Shown here: positions 1 to 8,966 of the stretch, piece after piece
Layout of the letters: each line of letters begins with the position of its first letter
How positions within the stretch are numbered: position 1 is the first letter of the stretch
Assembly (NCBI GenBank): GCA_963664835.2
Contig: CAXXUG010000020.1
Coordinates: 1 to 64,000 of the forward strand
DNA: 64,000 nt
Origin: G963664835 sp963664835
GTDB taxonomy: Bacteria > Chloroflexota > UBA6077 > FW602-bin22 > JBCLEL01
Reading direction: 5' to 3'
Program-made: the position numbers and the translations under genes
Notes under the pieces: model-generated
Seen by the model: only the letters and a program-made list of their open reading frames with translations
Told to the model about the DNA's origin: nothing
Databases searched by the model: none

Positions 1-2865
1 CTACAAGCGACTCTCCCAATCTGCCTACGGAAGACTGGCAGAGCCCTGGAACTCGATATCCAGCCACCGAGGATAGTGAACGAAGTGCTGATCCTTACCA
101 CGGACGGCCCGAGTTGGGTAGGTTGGCGCGAAGTACGGGTGTTCGGCAAGTCGCCACCGTCCCAAAGTCGGCCCGCAGCCGATAGCAAATGGTTCGAAAT
201 CAGCAAAGCGGCCGAGGGTTTGGCAAATCCGGTCCGGGCGAGTCACGCCGGTGACGGTAGTGGGCGGATGTTCGTGCTGGAGCAGAAAGGGCGAATACTG
301 ATATTCAAGGACGGCATCGTACTTAGCGAACCCTTCCTAGACATTTCTAACCGAGTCGGTTGTTGCGGAGAGCGGGGTCTAATAGGCCTAGCTTTCCCAC
401 CAGGATATGCCAGCAAACAATATTTTTACGTAAATTACACGAACACCGACGGTCACACGGTCGTCTCTCGCTATCAAGTCACGGCTGACCCCAACTTAGC
501 CGATCCTGATAGCGAGGAAATATTGTTGTTCATCGAACAACCCGGTGACGTGCACAATGGTGGTCACTTGGCCTTCGGGCCCAATGACGGTTACCTATAC
601 ATAGCCACCGGCGACGGTGGCGGCGACTCAATATGGGCGCAAGATCCCGGCAGCTTGCTCGGAAAAATCTTGCGGATCGACGTGGAATCTGGGGAATCGC
701 CGTACGCGATTCCGCCGAGCAATCCATTTGTAGACGAATCCAGCTACCGTGGTGAGATATGGGCTTCTGGATTGCGCAACCCCTGGACGTTCAAGTTTGA
801 CCGGCTGACGGGCGACCTCTATATAGCGGACGTGGGTGCAAATCGGCGCGAAGAGATCAACTATCAACCGGCAGCCAGCGCCGGTGGCGAAAACTATGGC
901 TGGGACATCTTGGAAGGCGCCCATTGTCCCGACGCGGCGAGATGTAACGCCGCAGGTTTTGTCCAACCTGTTGTCGAGTACACCCGAGCACAGGGCTGCG
1001 TCGTAGTGGGAGGCCCCGTCTATCGAGGATCGCGGTCAACCCGCCTTCAGGGAATATACCTCTACGCCGATTTTTGTAGTGGGCACATTTGGGGATTGAA
1101 GCGGGACGGTGATTCGTGGGGGAGTGAGTTGCTTGCGGAGGTGTCCTTTCTCCTCAGCAGCATTGACGAGGACGAAGATGGAAACCTGTATCTGACCGAC
1201 TATAACCACGGGATTATCTGGAGGGTTGCGGACCGATCGGGTGTAGATATCGGTGCGCCGACGCCGATTCCCTCGCTCACAGCAAGGCCGCCCTCAACTC
1301 GGCAAAACGTAGCCACACTCGGCTCGGTGACGGTGTCAATCAATGCGAAAGAGGCGCATCTGGCGATCGACGACAATTTGGACTCATTCTGGAACGCTTT
1401 TGAGAACCCCGTCCAATGGCTAATGATTACATTGGATTACCCCTACTCGGTCGATAGCGTTGAAATGATCGTCGCTCAAACCCCTTCCGGGGAAACCACC
1501 CACGAAATCTGGTTGGCGGACGAGTCAGGGTCACTTGTCAAGTACAGGGAGTTTGTCAACGTAAATACCGAGGATGGCCAGACCCTTGCATTCGCCCTAT
1601 CACCTCCGAGGGTCATAGATCGAGTATTGATACGCACCGTTGACGGTCCCAGCTACGTCGCTTGGCGGGAAGTGAGGGTATTTGGGCAATCACCGCCAAC
1701 GGGAACGGCAAGTGCGATGCTTCCAACCAGCCACACGCAATTGGAACCGTGGCCGGAGCTCACACTTGGCGGCGGTTTGAAATTTCCCGTTCAGATTACC
1801 AATGCCGGCGACGGGAGCGGTCGAATATTCATCGTCGAACAGGAAGGACGCGTTCGGATCATCAAGAACGGTGCCGTGTTGAGTACCCCATTCATCGACA
1901 TTTCCGACCGCGTCGCATGTTGTTCGGAGCAAGGACTTCTCAGCTTGGCTTTTCCGCCAATGTTTGCCAGCAAGAACCACTTCTACCTGAACTACACGAA
2001 TAAAGCCGGCGACACGGTGGTATCCAGATTCCGGGTCACAGAAGATCTGGACCGCGCCTATCCTGACGGCGAGGAGATTCTGTTGACGGTCTCTCAACCG
2101 GACCAGCGGCACAATGGCGGCCACATGGCGTTCGGGCCCAAAGATGGATACCTGTACATTGGCATGGGAGATGGTGGACCGCCCGGCGATCCCCATAACC
2201 GAGCGCAAGATCCTGGCACTCTGCTTGGCAAGATGCTGCGGATCGATGTGGAATCGGGAGTGGAGCCCTACGGCATCCCGGCCGACAACCCTTATATCGA
2301 TGCTGAAGGATACCGCAACGAGATATGGGCAATTGGTCTTAGCAATCCGCGACGTTTTTCATTCGATAGTCAGACCGGGGATCTCTTTATTGGCGACCCG
2401 GGCGGAGTGCACTTCGAGGAGATCAACCATCAACCCTTCTCCAGCACCGGTGTACAAAACTACGGCTGGAGCATCATGGAGGGCGTGCACTGTTATGACA
2501 CCGGATCGTGCAATTCGCAGGATCTGATCTTGCCCGTAGCCGGATACTATCACTCGCTTGGATGCGCGGTTGTCGGCGGCTCGGTCTACCGGGGGACATC
2601 CTTTCCCAACATGCACGGCGTATTCCTCTATGCCGACTTCTGCACCGGGCGCATTTGGGGATTGAGGAGCATGGAGGATGGGTGGAGCAGTGCTATGCTG
2701 CTAGATGCGCCCTTCCAGGTTAGCAGCATAGGAGAAGACGAGGACGGTAACCTGTACGTAGCCGATTACAACGGCAACTCCATATACAAGATAGTTGACC
2801 TCTCAGGTTTCGAACAAGAGGGTCCCGAAGGAGAGGCGCCGCTAGGCGACGGCGACGACTCCTGA
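1..2865 (+). CDS. Tandem GSDH-like beta-propeller protein with discoidin-like modules (5' partial)
   Basis: The reading frame is open from the first base. Codons 1-25 already match the end of a discoidin-like module that recurs twice elsewhere in the window (end motif WREVRVFG.SPP), so the gene begins upstream of the window and the GTG at 76 is not its start. Visible order is the tail of a discoidin-like module (1-165), a GSDH/soluble PQQ-dehydrogenase-like propeller (about 175-1240), a linker with a second discoidin-like module (about 1290-1700) and a second propeller (about 1745-2800), ending in an acidic tail. Each propeller carries NGGH..FGP.DGYLY, a Cys-Cys pair after DIS.RV and paired cysteines near its end, suggesting an exported disulfide-bonded protein. 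GSDH-family proteins oxidise sugars or bind carbohydrate; the substrate here is unknown. The two halves are an internal duplication, and a one-propeller relative lies at 28681-30741. Confidence 0.85.
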   Translation, partial: LQATLPICLRKTGRALELDIQPPRIVNEVLILTTDGPSWVGWREVRVFGKSPPSQSRPAADSKWFEISKAAEGLANPVRASHAGDGSGRMFVLEQKGRILIFKDGIVLSEPFLDISNRVGCCGERGLIGLAFPPGYASKQYFYVNYTNTDGHTVVSRYQVTADPNLADPDSEEILLFIEQPGDVHNGGHLAFGPNDGYLYIATGDGGGDSIWAQDPGSLLGKILRIDVESGESPYAIPPSNPFVDESSYRGEIWASGLRNPWTFKFDRLTGDLYIADVGANRREEINYQPAASAGGENYGWDILEGAHCPDAARCNAAGFVQPVVEYTRAQGCVVVGGPVYRGSRSTRLQGIYLYADFCSGHIWGLKRDGDSWGSELLAEVSFLLSSIDEDEDGNLYLTDYNHGIIWRVADRSGVDIGAPTPIPSLTARPPSTRQNVATLGSVTVSINAKEAHLAIDDNLDSFWNAFENPVQWLMITLDYPYSVDSVEMIVAQTPSGETTHEIWLADESGSLVKYREFVNVNTEDGQTLAFALSPPRVIDRVLIRTVDGPSYVAWREVRVFGQSPPTGTASAMLPTSHTQLEPWPELTLGGGLKFPVQITNAGDGSGRIFIVEQEGRVRIIKNGAVLSTPFIDISDRVACCSEQGLLSLAFPPMFASKNHFYLNYTNKAGDTVVSRFRVTEDLDRAYPDGEEILLTVSQPDQRHNGGHMAFGPKDGYLYIGMGDGGPPGDPHNRAQDPGTLLGKMLRIDVESGVEPYGIPADNPYIDAEGYRNEIWAIGLSNPRRFSFDSQTGDLFIGDPGGVHFEEINHQPFSSTGVQNYGWSIMEGVHCYDTGSCNSQDLILPVAGYYHSLGCAVVGGSVYRGTSFPNMHGVFLYADFCTGRIWGLRSMEDGWSSAMLLDAPFQVSSIGEDEDGNLYVADYNGNSIYKIVDLSGFEQEGPEGEAPLGDGDDS

Positions 2866-2954
2866 TGCAATCGGGGTTGACATTCCCACTCAGGCAATAC
2901 CTTGATCCGCCTGGAGGTACTTGGGCGTTCACGTCGGCGAGCGATCCCTACTGA

Positions 2955-3746
2955 TCAGAGGCCATGTTCCTGCAAAAGGCCTATCTTTTTCATCCGGCGC
3001 GGTCCGGCTGTCTCGTAGAATCGGTCGCTGACCAGCCGGCCGGTTTGAGGCGACCACTCCTGAGCATATGCCTTGTAGCCTTCAACGATGCGCTGGACCT
3101 CCCAAGACATTCGAGGGCAGGTCTGCAGCATCCACGCAAATTGCCGGCGGTTGGCGCCGCCTCCCCAGGACGAATGCCAAATCCGCGTATGAAACACGAT
3201 CAGGTCACCCTTTTCGGCCGGCAGGTCGTAGCGTCCGGGAAAATCGGGCATGGCATAGCCCAGCACATGCTCATCGACGTTCCTCTCGAGCATGTCGAAG
3301 TGCTCCGGCCAGAGGTGGCTGCCAGGGATAAAACTGAGACATCCTTTTCCCGGCCTCACGTCATCCAGATAGAACGTGAGCTTGGCTCTGATTCCCGGCC
3401 AAGGCCAGGAGCCGTCCTGGTGCCAGTTGGTGTTGCCGTTGTGAATCTGTCCATCGGAGAAACCGGGGAAAATGCAGTCCTCTCCGAGCAGGTCTTCCCC
3501 TATCCCAGCCAGGACCGGGTGGTCGAGCACGCTGTAGAAATAGGGGTCCGCTTCCAGCAGCGGCACGATCACCCTGTGTCCATCCGGGAAAATGCGCGTG
3601 CCGGCCGCCGAAGGGTCGTCTTGGACAGTAATGACAGCAGAATCGAATCGTCGAGCGAACTCGTCCACCTCTTTCGGACTCAGAGCTGCATTTACCTTCA
3701 GGAATCCAAGGCTATGGAAATGGGTCTTCTGTTCTTCCGTGAGCAT
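2955..3746 (-). CDS. Phytanoyl-CoA dioxygenase (PhyH) family oxygenase
   Basis: Fe(II)/2-oxoglutarate dioxygenase of the PhyH family. The iron-binding facial triad is visible as NWHQDGSW (HxD) and a distal His in TRIWHSSWGG, followed by an Arg-rich segment (RRQFAW) suited to 2-oxoglutarate. I place the start at the ATG opening MLTEEQ because paralogs in this window begin M(R)LTEQQ; a longer frame to 3800 adds 18 residues unlike the family. It is the most divergent of four PhyH paralogs here (also 10475, 11334, 33082). The substrate cannot be read from sequence: family members hydroxylate acyl-CoAs, alkaloids, phosphonates and small metabolites. It is a single gene between a plus-strand gene and the glutaredoxin-PDZ gene. 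Confidence 0.9.
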   Translation of the reverse strand: MLTEEQKTHFHSLGFLKVNAALSPKEVDEFARRFDSAVITVQDDPSAAGTRIFPDGHRVIVPLLEADPYFYSVLDHPVLAGIGEDLLGEDCIFPGFSDGQIHNGNTNWHQDGSWPWPGIRAKLTFYLDDVRPGKGCLSFIPGSHLWPEHFDMLERNVDEHVLGYAMPDFPGRYDLPAEKGDLIVFHTRIWHSSWGGGANRRQFAWMLQTCPRMSWEVQRIVEGYKAYAQEWSPQTGRLVSDRFYETAGPRRMKKIGLLQEHGL

Positions 3747-3884
3747 TCTAGTTCCCCAAACTCGACTTCTGATCAACAAGGACGCAAGGGTTGGACGCAC
3801 ATGTTAGCGTCTATAACCGGCCTGTGTGAAACAAGAGGTCTAAATCTATGCGGGCCGGCGGAAGAGTGCGGGGCCAGTTACCAA

Positions 3885-4406
3885 TTATAGAATGGCCGAA
3901 GCTGACATGCTGCTCTCGCCCCTCACGAAAGTCACCGAAAGGCTGGAGCCGCGCGTCAGGCCTGTCATCGCCCTCTGAACGTCGTCGGCGTTGCTTATAG
4001 GGCGCATGTTTATCTCTGTTATCACATCGCCCGGACTGAGTCCTAGCCGGACCGCCGCAGATCCGGGCGTGACCTTCCCTACGTAAGCGCCAAAGATCGG
4101 CACCAGACCGCGTTTTGACATGAACTTGCTGGCATCTGCCACCGCGGCTCCCAGCGTCACTCCGTTGGCTTGACCGTCACTCAAAAGCAAATCCAGCCGA
4201 GGGCGATCGAAGCCGACCACCACTTCGTCGTTTACCAGAATCACGGGAACGGACTGTTGACCTGTTCGGCTCGTCATCTCGAGCATTGCGCCATAGTTCT
4301 CGTCAACTTTTTTCTCAACGAACGGCACATTCTTGCCGTTCAGGTACTGCTTTACTCGGACGCACCAAGGACAGGTATTAGTCGAATAGACGACTACATT
4401 CTTCAT
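3885..4406 (-). CDS. Glutaredoxin-PDZ domain fusion protein
   Basis: About 173 residues. Residues 1-75 are a glutaredoxin/NrdH-like thioredoxin fold with the redox pair CPWC (Cys12, Cys15), a cis-Pro segment in QQSVPVILV and the GFDR motif. Residues about 90-173 form a PDZ domain resembling the C-terminal PDZ of HtrA proteases (APGSAA..GL.PGDVI..IN). No protease domain and no signal peptide are present, so a cytoplasmic redox protein that docks to peptides through PDZ is the natural reading (inference). The start is set at MKNVV, where the glutaredoxin fold begins; an ATG eight codons upstream (4430) is possible and neither has a clear Shine-Dalgarno. Confidence 0.82.
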   Translation of the reverse strand: MKNVVVYSTNTCPWCVRVKQYLNGKNVPFVEKKVDENYGAMLEMTSRTGQQSVPVILVNDEVVVGFDRPRLDLLLSDGQANGVTLGAAVADASKFMSKRGLVPIFGAYVGKVTPGSAAVRLGLSPGDVITEINMRPISNADDVQRAMTGLTRGSSLSVTFVRGESSMSASAIL

Positions 4407-4823
4407 CGCAAGGCATGCACCACGTGTCATTTAGTAGTGATAACGAGACCTAGTCGAGATTATACAGCCGGAGCAAAGGGACAGACCACGCCGGTTTGAC
4501 CTTTGGATACATCGTCGCACACGCGAGGTCGCGATCATTTCCTGCCATCGAATCATCCCGGTGGTGCCGGCTTCTTCACTGCGAATCACTCCCCTGTAGA
4601 GGGGACACGACCTCCAGATACGGCGATACGAATGGCAAAGACGAATTTTTAATCGCTTCAATAATGGCGTAGGTCAAGTGCCGGCGCTACATTGGAGATG
4701 GCCCACTGCGCGACGGTCTCCAGGGATTGGTCGCAGAAGGACAAGTTCTGACGAGCGGCGACATTCGCCAAACCCGGCCCCGCGGGCTTCCGGGGAGGCC
4801 AGTTGATTTACGGATGACGCAAT
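4407..4823. other. Intergenic region with two hairpins
   Basis: No credible gene in this 417-base stretch; a 76-codon minus-strand frame (4431-4661) has cysteine/arginine-rich out-of-frame composition. Two hairpins are visible: TCCCCT-GTAG-AGGGGA at 4590-4605, and CCCCG/CGGGG arms at 4778-4782 and 4791-4795, flanked by GGCC on both sides. The second sits about 25 bases before the ftsK start. Neither is followed by a T-run, so they are not obvious intrinsic terminators. Confidence 0.6.
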
Positions 4824-7127
4824 ATGAAAAGTAGACTATTTACCTTAAGCCAGCAGGCGCTGGGTGTAGCCCGCGGAAAACGCGGCGGTATATCAATAGC
4901 AGGCCGACTAGCATCCAAACTTGGCGAAATGTCACGCCGGCCAGCGGTCCTCGGTCCGGCACTGGCGTTGCTAGCTGGATTCAACCTCATTGCCCTATTC
5001 TGGCCAGGTGGCGCGCTGGGAATTCCGTGGGGCCAGGCTCTGCATTTGATCTTCGGCTGGGGCGCATACCTCACTCCGATTGGCCTGGCGGCGCTCGCCG
5101 CTGCGGTAATATCGAATCACTTGCGCGGAGCCGGTCCAATCAGCCGGCGCGTTACCGTCGGATGGCTGATCGTGTTTGTAGCCATCGAGTGCTTTTTCGA
5201 CGCAACCGTCGGAGGCAGACGACCTGCATGGGGCGACATAGTGGGAGGCGGCTACGTCGGTTGGCTACTGGTGGAGGGAATGTACCTCGGAGTCGGCGAG
5301 GTTGGCGCCGTCACCATCACAGCCATTGTGGCCCTCCTTGGCCTTTACTTGGCCAGCGGCGCGACACAGAGCGACCTCTCTAGGTTTGCGGTCGATTCGT
5401 GGCGCCAACTGCGGGCCGAGCTCCGACGCCCCGCCGGACCGGACATCCCCAAATTCGCGGTAAATCAACCGAGCCGCCGCAATGGTCGAAAGACCTCGAA
5501 ACCGGCGGGGGTAAAGAAGCCCGCAATCGTTGAACCAGCCTACATGATTGGAGATAAGCAGGAATCTCCAGTCGTAGAGGCGGACTCGCCCAGTACGATA
5601 ACGACGAGCCCTCACCAAGAAAGATGGCAGTTGCCGCCGCTTACCATGATGGTTGAGTCCGCTGCCGGGGAATTAGGTCAGGAAGAAATCGAAAAGAAGG
5701 TGGAGCGGATCGAACAGTCGCTCGCGGACTTCCACGTCATCGCCCGAGTGGTCGAGGTGAATCCTGGACCCACGGTTACCCAATTCGGACTTGAGCCTGG
5801 ATTTCGCGAGCGCCTCGACCGCAATGGGAAGGTGGTCAAGCGCGACAAGGTCAAAGTTAGCGAGGTCACTTCGTTAGCGAACGACCTCGCATTGTCGCTG
5901 GCAGCTCCCAGCATCCGGATCGAAGCCCCGGTGCCCGGTCGACGCATCATCGGGCTTGAGATACCTAACTCAACTACGACTGTTGTTTCGATCCGACAGT
6001 TGGTCGAGTCAACCGCATTCCAAAAGCTGCGCTCGAAAGGCAAGCTACCAATCGCTTTGGGTGAGAATGTATCCGGCATGCCGGTGGTTGCCGACCTGGC
6101 CCGCATGCCACACCTGCTGATCGCCGGCGCGACCGGGAGCGGCAAGTCCGCCTGCATGAACGCGATATTAACCTGCCTGCTGTTGCAGAAGACCCCAAAC
6201 GAGCTACGCCTCATCCTGGTGGATCCCAAGCGCGTGGAGCTAACCGACTACAACAACGTGCCCCACCTGCTGCGGCCGGTCGTAGTTGAAACCGACAAGG
6301 TCGTACCGGTCCTCAAATGGGTGGTCAAAGAGATGGAGGACCGTTACAAGAAGTTCGAGGTCGCCGGCGTCCGCAACATCGACAGCTACAACAAGCTGAA
6401 TGCCTCGCGGCCCAGCCTGGCGAAGCTTCCCTATATCGTGGTCGTAGTCGACGAGCTGGCCGATATGATGATGCAGGCCCCTGAAGAAACCGAGCGGTTG
6501 ATCTGCCGGCTGGCCCAACTCGCGCGGGCGACGGGCATCCATCTGATAATTGCGACGCAACGTCCTTCGGTCGATGTCATAACCGGGTTGATTAAGGCAA
6601 ATTTCCCCACAAGGATCAGCTTCGCCGTCACCTCACAGGTCGACTCGCGCACAATCCTCGATTCGGTTGGAGCGGAAAAGCTTCTCGGAAGTGGTGACAT
6701 GCTCTTCATGCCCACCGATGCGGCAAAGCCTGTTCGTGTACAGGGGGCCTGGGTTTCTGACGACGAGATTGGAACAATAACTGACTTCTGGCGGAAGCAG
6801 GGGCCGTCCGATTACACCGAGCAACTCGTCAACGTCGAGAGCTACTCACCGAGCGATCTCGCCGAGAAGGACGACCTGTACGAGCAGGCGATGACAATGG
6901 CCCGCGAACAGGGGCGCGTATCAGCTTCTCAGTTACAACGCCGGTTCAGGATCGGCTACTCCCGCGCGGCCCGATTGCTTGATGAACTTGAGGCCGAGGG
7001 AATTATTGGCCCCCCGGATGGCGGGAAGTCGAGGCCTGTTTTGGTGATGGAAGAGACCGAATCGGCCGGCGATGAGCCGGACGAACCTTCCGAGGTCGAC
7101 GTGGAGGCACGGCCGGCCCTCACCTGA
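4824..7127 (+). CDS. ftsK: FtsK/SpoIIIE family DNA translocase
   Basis: Membrane-anchored DNA pump that clears chromosome DNA from the division septum. The 767-residue protein has a hydrophobic N-terminal part (roughly residues 45-190, about four membrane segments), a basic/proline linker, the FtsK alpha/beta motor with Walker A GATGSGKS at residues 435-442, Walker B-type VVVVDELADMMM and the ATQRPSVDVITG segment, then a C-terminal winged-helix gamma domain (DLYEQA... to the end) that in known FtsKs reads KOPS-type sequences. Length and order match standard bacterial FtsK. The ATG at 4824 has no strong Shine-Dalgarno but the N-terminus starts sensibly there. It appears monocistronic. Confidence 0.95.
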   Translation: MKSRLFTLSQQALGVARGKRGGISIAGRLASKLGEMSRRPAVLGPALALLAGFNLIALFWPGGALGIPWGQALHLIFGWGAYLTPIGLAALAAAVISNHLRGAGPISRRVTVGWLIVFVAIECFFDATVGGRRPAWGDIVGGGYVGWLLVEGMYLGVGEVGAVTITAIVALLGLYLASGATQSDLSRFAVDSWRQLRAELRRPAGPDIPKFAVNQPSRRNGRKTSKPAGVKKPAIVEPAYMIGDKQESPVVEADSPSTITTSPHQERWQLPPLTMMVESAAGELGQEEIEKKVERIEQSLADFHVIARVVEVNPGPTVTQFGLEPGFRERLDRNGKVVKRDKVKVSEVTSLANDLALSLAAPSIRIEAPVPGRRIIGLEIPNSTTTVVSIRQLVESTAFQKLRSKGKLPIALGENVSGMPVVADLARMPHLLIAGATGSGKSACMNAILTCLLLQKTPNELRLILVDPKRVELTDYNNVPHLLRPVVVETDKVVPVLKWVVKEMEDRYKKFEVAGVRNIDSYNKLNASRPSLAKLPYIVVVVDELADMMMQAPEETERLICRLAQLARATGIHLIIATQRPSVDVITGLIKANFPTRISFAVTSQVDSRTILDSVGAEKLLGSGDMLFMPTDAAKPVRVQGAWVSDDEIGTITDFWRKQGPSDYTEQLVNVESYSPSDLAEKDDLYEQAMTMAREQGRVSASQLQRRFRIGYSRAARLLDELEAEGIIGPPDGGKSRPVLVMEETESAGDEPDEPSEVDVEARPALT

Positions 7128-7364
7128 CGCCACTGGCCCGCTCTCGCCACCCAGGAAAGTCCAACTCAGATCGCCCCCGTCCCTAATTCCGGGCATACCA
7201 AGCGCTTTCTTGCCCTCTACATCCTTCGAAGCTAACAGGGCGTTGCTTTCCGTAGCCTCTTGCCACCATGCTCTTGCTTGATGCAGAATGAAATCGCCCT
7301 TCAGCCGGCTGAGCTTCTACCAACAGAGCAAGAATCCGGGTGACAATACCGCCACGAGGTTGCC

Positions 7365-7916
7365 GTGACCGATGAGCTAATCGTCCAACTGGTGCGCTCG
7401 AAACGCCGCAAGAAGACGGTTGCCGCCCGGCTGGTGGGCAATACGCTCAAAGTAATGGTGCCAGCCGGCATGACTGCCGAGGTGGAGCAGACATGGGTCG
7501 AACGGATGAAGGCTCGGCTCTTGAGGGACCGGGACCTGGACCAGACCTCCACCCCCGGCGGGGAACTGGAACGGCGAGCCAAACAATTGTCCCAGCGATA
7601 TTTTGCCGGCCAGATCGACGGCTTTTCCATCCGTTACGTAACCAATCAGAACCACCGTTTCGGCAGTTGCACGCCTTCCACCCGGACGATCCGGCTGTCC
7701 CATCGTTTGGCGGAGATGCCCACCTGGGTGCTGGACTACGTTATAGTGCACGAGCTTGCCCACCTCATCGAGGCCAATCATTCCAAGAGGTTCTGGCGAC
7801 TCGTGAACCGATACCCCAGGACCGAGCGGGCCCGTGGATTCCTCATGGCCAAGGGTTTGGAGCAGCCGGACGAGGTGCCGGATGACCTTGACCACGCGGC
7901 TGAGGGTGCAAGTTGA
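7365..7916 (+). CDS. YgjP/DUF45-type metal-dependent hydrolase (M48-like)
   Basis: 183-residue zincin-like protein of the YgjP/DUF45 (WLM/SprT-related) family. The metal site is explicit: VIVHELAHLIEANHSKRFW gives HExxH plus the downstream His, and the family signature RFGSCTPS (usually WGSC) precedes it. Members are soluble proteins of poorly defined proteolytic role. A GTG start at 7365 fits the family N-terminus. The following small gene begins 76 bases downstream and may be co-transcribed. Confidence 0.87.
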   Translation: MTDELIVQLVRSKRRKKTVAARLVGNTLKVMVPAGMTAEVEQTWVERMKARLLRDRDLDQTSTPGGELERRAKQLSQRYFAGQIDGFSIRYVTNQNHRFGSCTPSTRTIRLSHRLAEMPTWVLDYVIVHELAHLIEANHSKRFWRLVNRYPRTERARGFLMAKGLEQPDEVPDDLDHAAEGAS

Positions 7917-7992
7917 GGAGATTTGCCCGCGGGCTTGATATCCGAGGTCCGGCCAGCGACAATAACGTCACATACAACTTTGGGAAGAGGTA

Positions 7993-8229
7993 ATGGCGGA
8001 CGAATCTGAGGATAGATCCAAAAAGAGTGTAGAAGAGCGCATCGGCTGGACGCTGGGCAAGGGCTTTTCGTTCTTGCGATCGACGGATGCCGGGCGCAAA
8101 CTGGGGAAAGCGGTCGAGGACACAAAGCGCGCGTTCTATGAGGAGTTGGAGCGCGAAGAAGAGCCCCCGAAAGAATCGAGCGCCGAGAAAAAGTCGGGGT
8201 CTACCGGCACAGAGACACCCACTCCCTGA
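7993..8229 (+). CDS. Small charged hypothetical protein
   Basis: 78-residue protein I do not recognise. A good Shine-Dalgarno (AAGAGG) precedes the ATG, and the composition is orderly: an amphipathic helical half (SVEERIGWTLGKGFSFLRS... to EELERE) followed by a low-complexity Glu/Pro/Ser/Thr tail. There is no signal peptide or membrane helix. It could be a small adaptor or a DNA/membrane-associated helix protein; no function is assigned. A copy of a dispersed hairpin repeat lies about 170 bases downstream. Confidence 0.6.
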   Translation: MADESEDRSKKSVEERIGWTLGKGFSFLRSTDAGRKLGKAVEDTKRAFYEELEREEEPPKESSAEKKSGSTGTETPTP

Positions 8230-8966
8230 CCCAGGGCACCAAGCTCGACATAATGTCCAGACTTATGCTCTTTATCCCCTTCCTGACCGTGGCCAGTGTG
8301 TCTGCGTGACTCGGTCATTAGCAATTGCCATACCGGCTGTTGCCGGCGCACCAGCGTATGAACAATTGGGGCGCTGTTTAGCCGGACTTCGTCTCGGCGC
8401 CGGGGACAAGCCCCAGCGCTGCTAGGCTCCCACTCCACTCCGGCCCCGTATTGGGGTAAGGGGCGAGAGTCCATAGAGAAACAAATCAGTCTTGGCGTTC
8501 CGTTTCCCCAAGCTGCACCAAGTCGTTCTCGACAACAATATTCACGTTGAGCTTCTGCCGGAGAAGAGCTATGATCGTAGTACAAATGTCCGGAAGAATG
8601 CGAATCAACCAGAGCACATCTACGAGAAATGAAGAATTGCAAAACAAGCGCCCGGCGGTCAGTGGCATGCGAGCCCATGCGAAAAAACTACTTTTTGCAA
8701 AACAAATTTCCGTAAGCGCGCCGGTGGCAGCCGGCAAGAGGGATTGGCATCTCACTACGACGGCTTGGAATCGATACGATATGAAACCTAAAAGGCGCTG
8801 CACCTTTTCCGATTCCAGTTGAAGACACAGTTTCCGCAAACCTATAATCCCCCAAGCAGACTGGAACCAGTGTACAGAATCAGTCGGGACGCACTCTCTC
8901 ACCGGCCAATTCGGGTTGTGTAGACCGAGGCAGATAAATTTACCACCCGGCGGAGGTGAAAAACAC
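8230..8966. other. Long intergenic region
   Basis: 737 bases without a supported gene. It holds one copy of the dispersed GGGGCTTGTCCCC hairpin repeat (8397-8420, minus orientation). A 91-codon plus-strand frame (8547-8822) and the tail of a long minus-strand frame cross the region but neither shows a recognisable domain or Shine-Dalgarno. It probably contains the promoter of the binding-protein gene. Confidence 0.5.
8397..8420 (-). repeat. Dispersed hairpin repeat, copy C
   Basis: Read on the minus strand this is AGCGCTGGGGCTTGTCCCC followed by GGCGC: GGGG/CCCC arms around CTTGT with GCGC outer bases, and AGTCCGGCTAA follows about 14 bases later. Copies at 35985-36011 and 39443-39471 share the hairpin and the trailing TCCGGC. 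Confidence 0.6.

Noticed and set aside
2964..3890. 308-codon plus-strand frame
   Set aside because: Antisense to the PhyH gene with intact catalytic motifs; no domain of its own.
4778..4795. Intrinsic terminator before ftsK
   Set aside because: Hairpin is present but no T-run follows on either strand.
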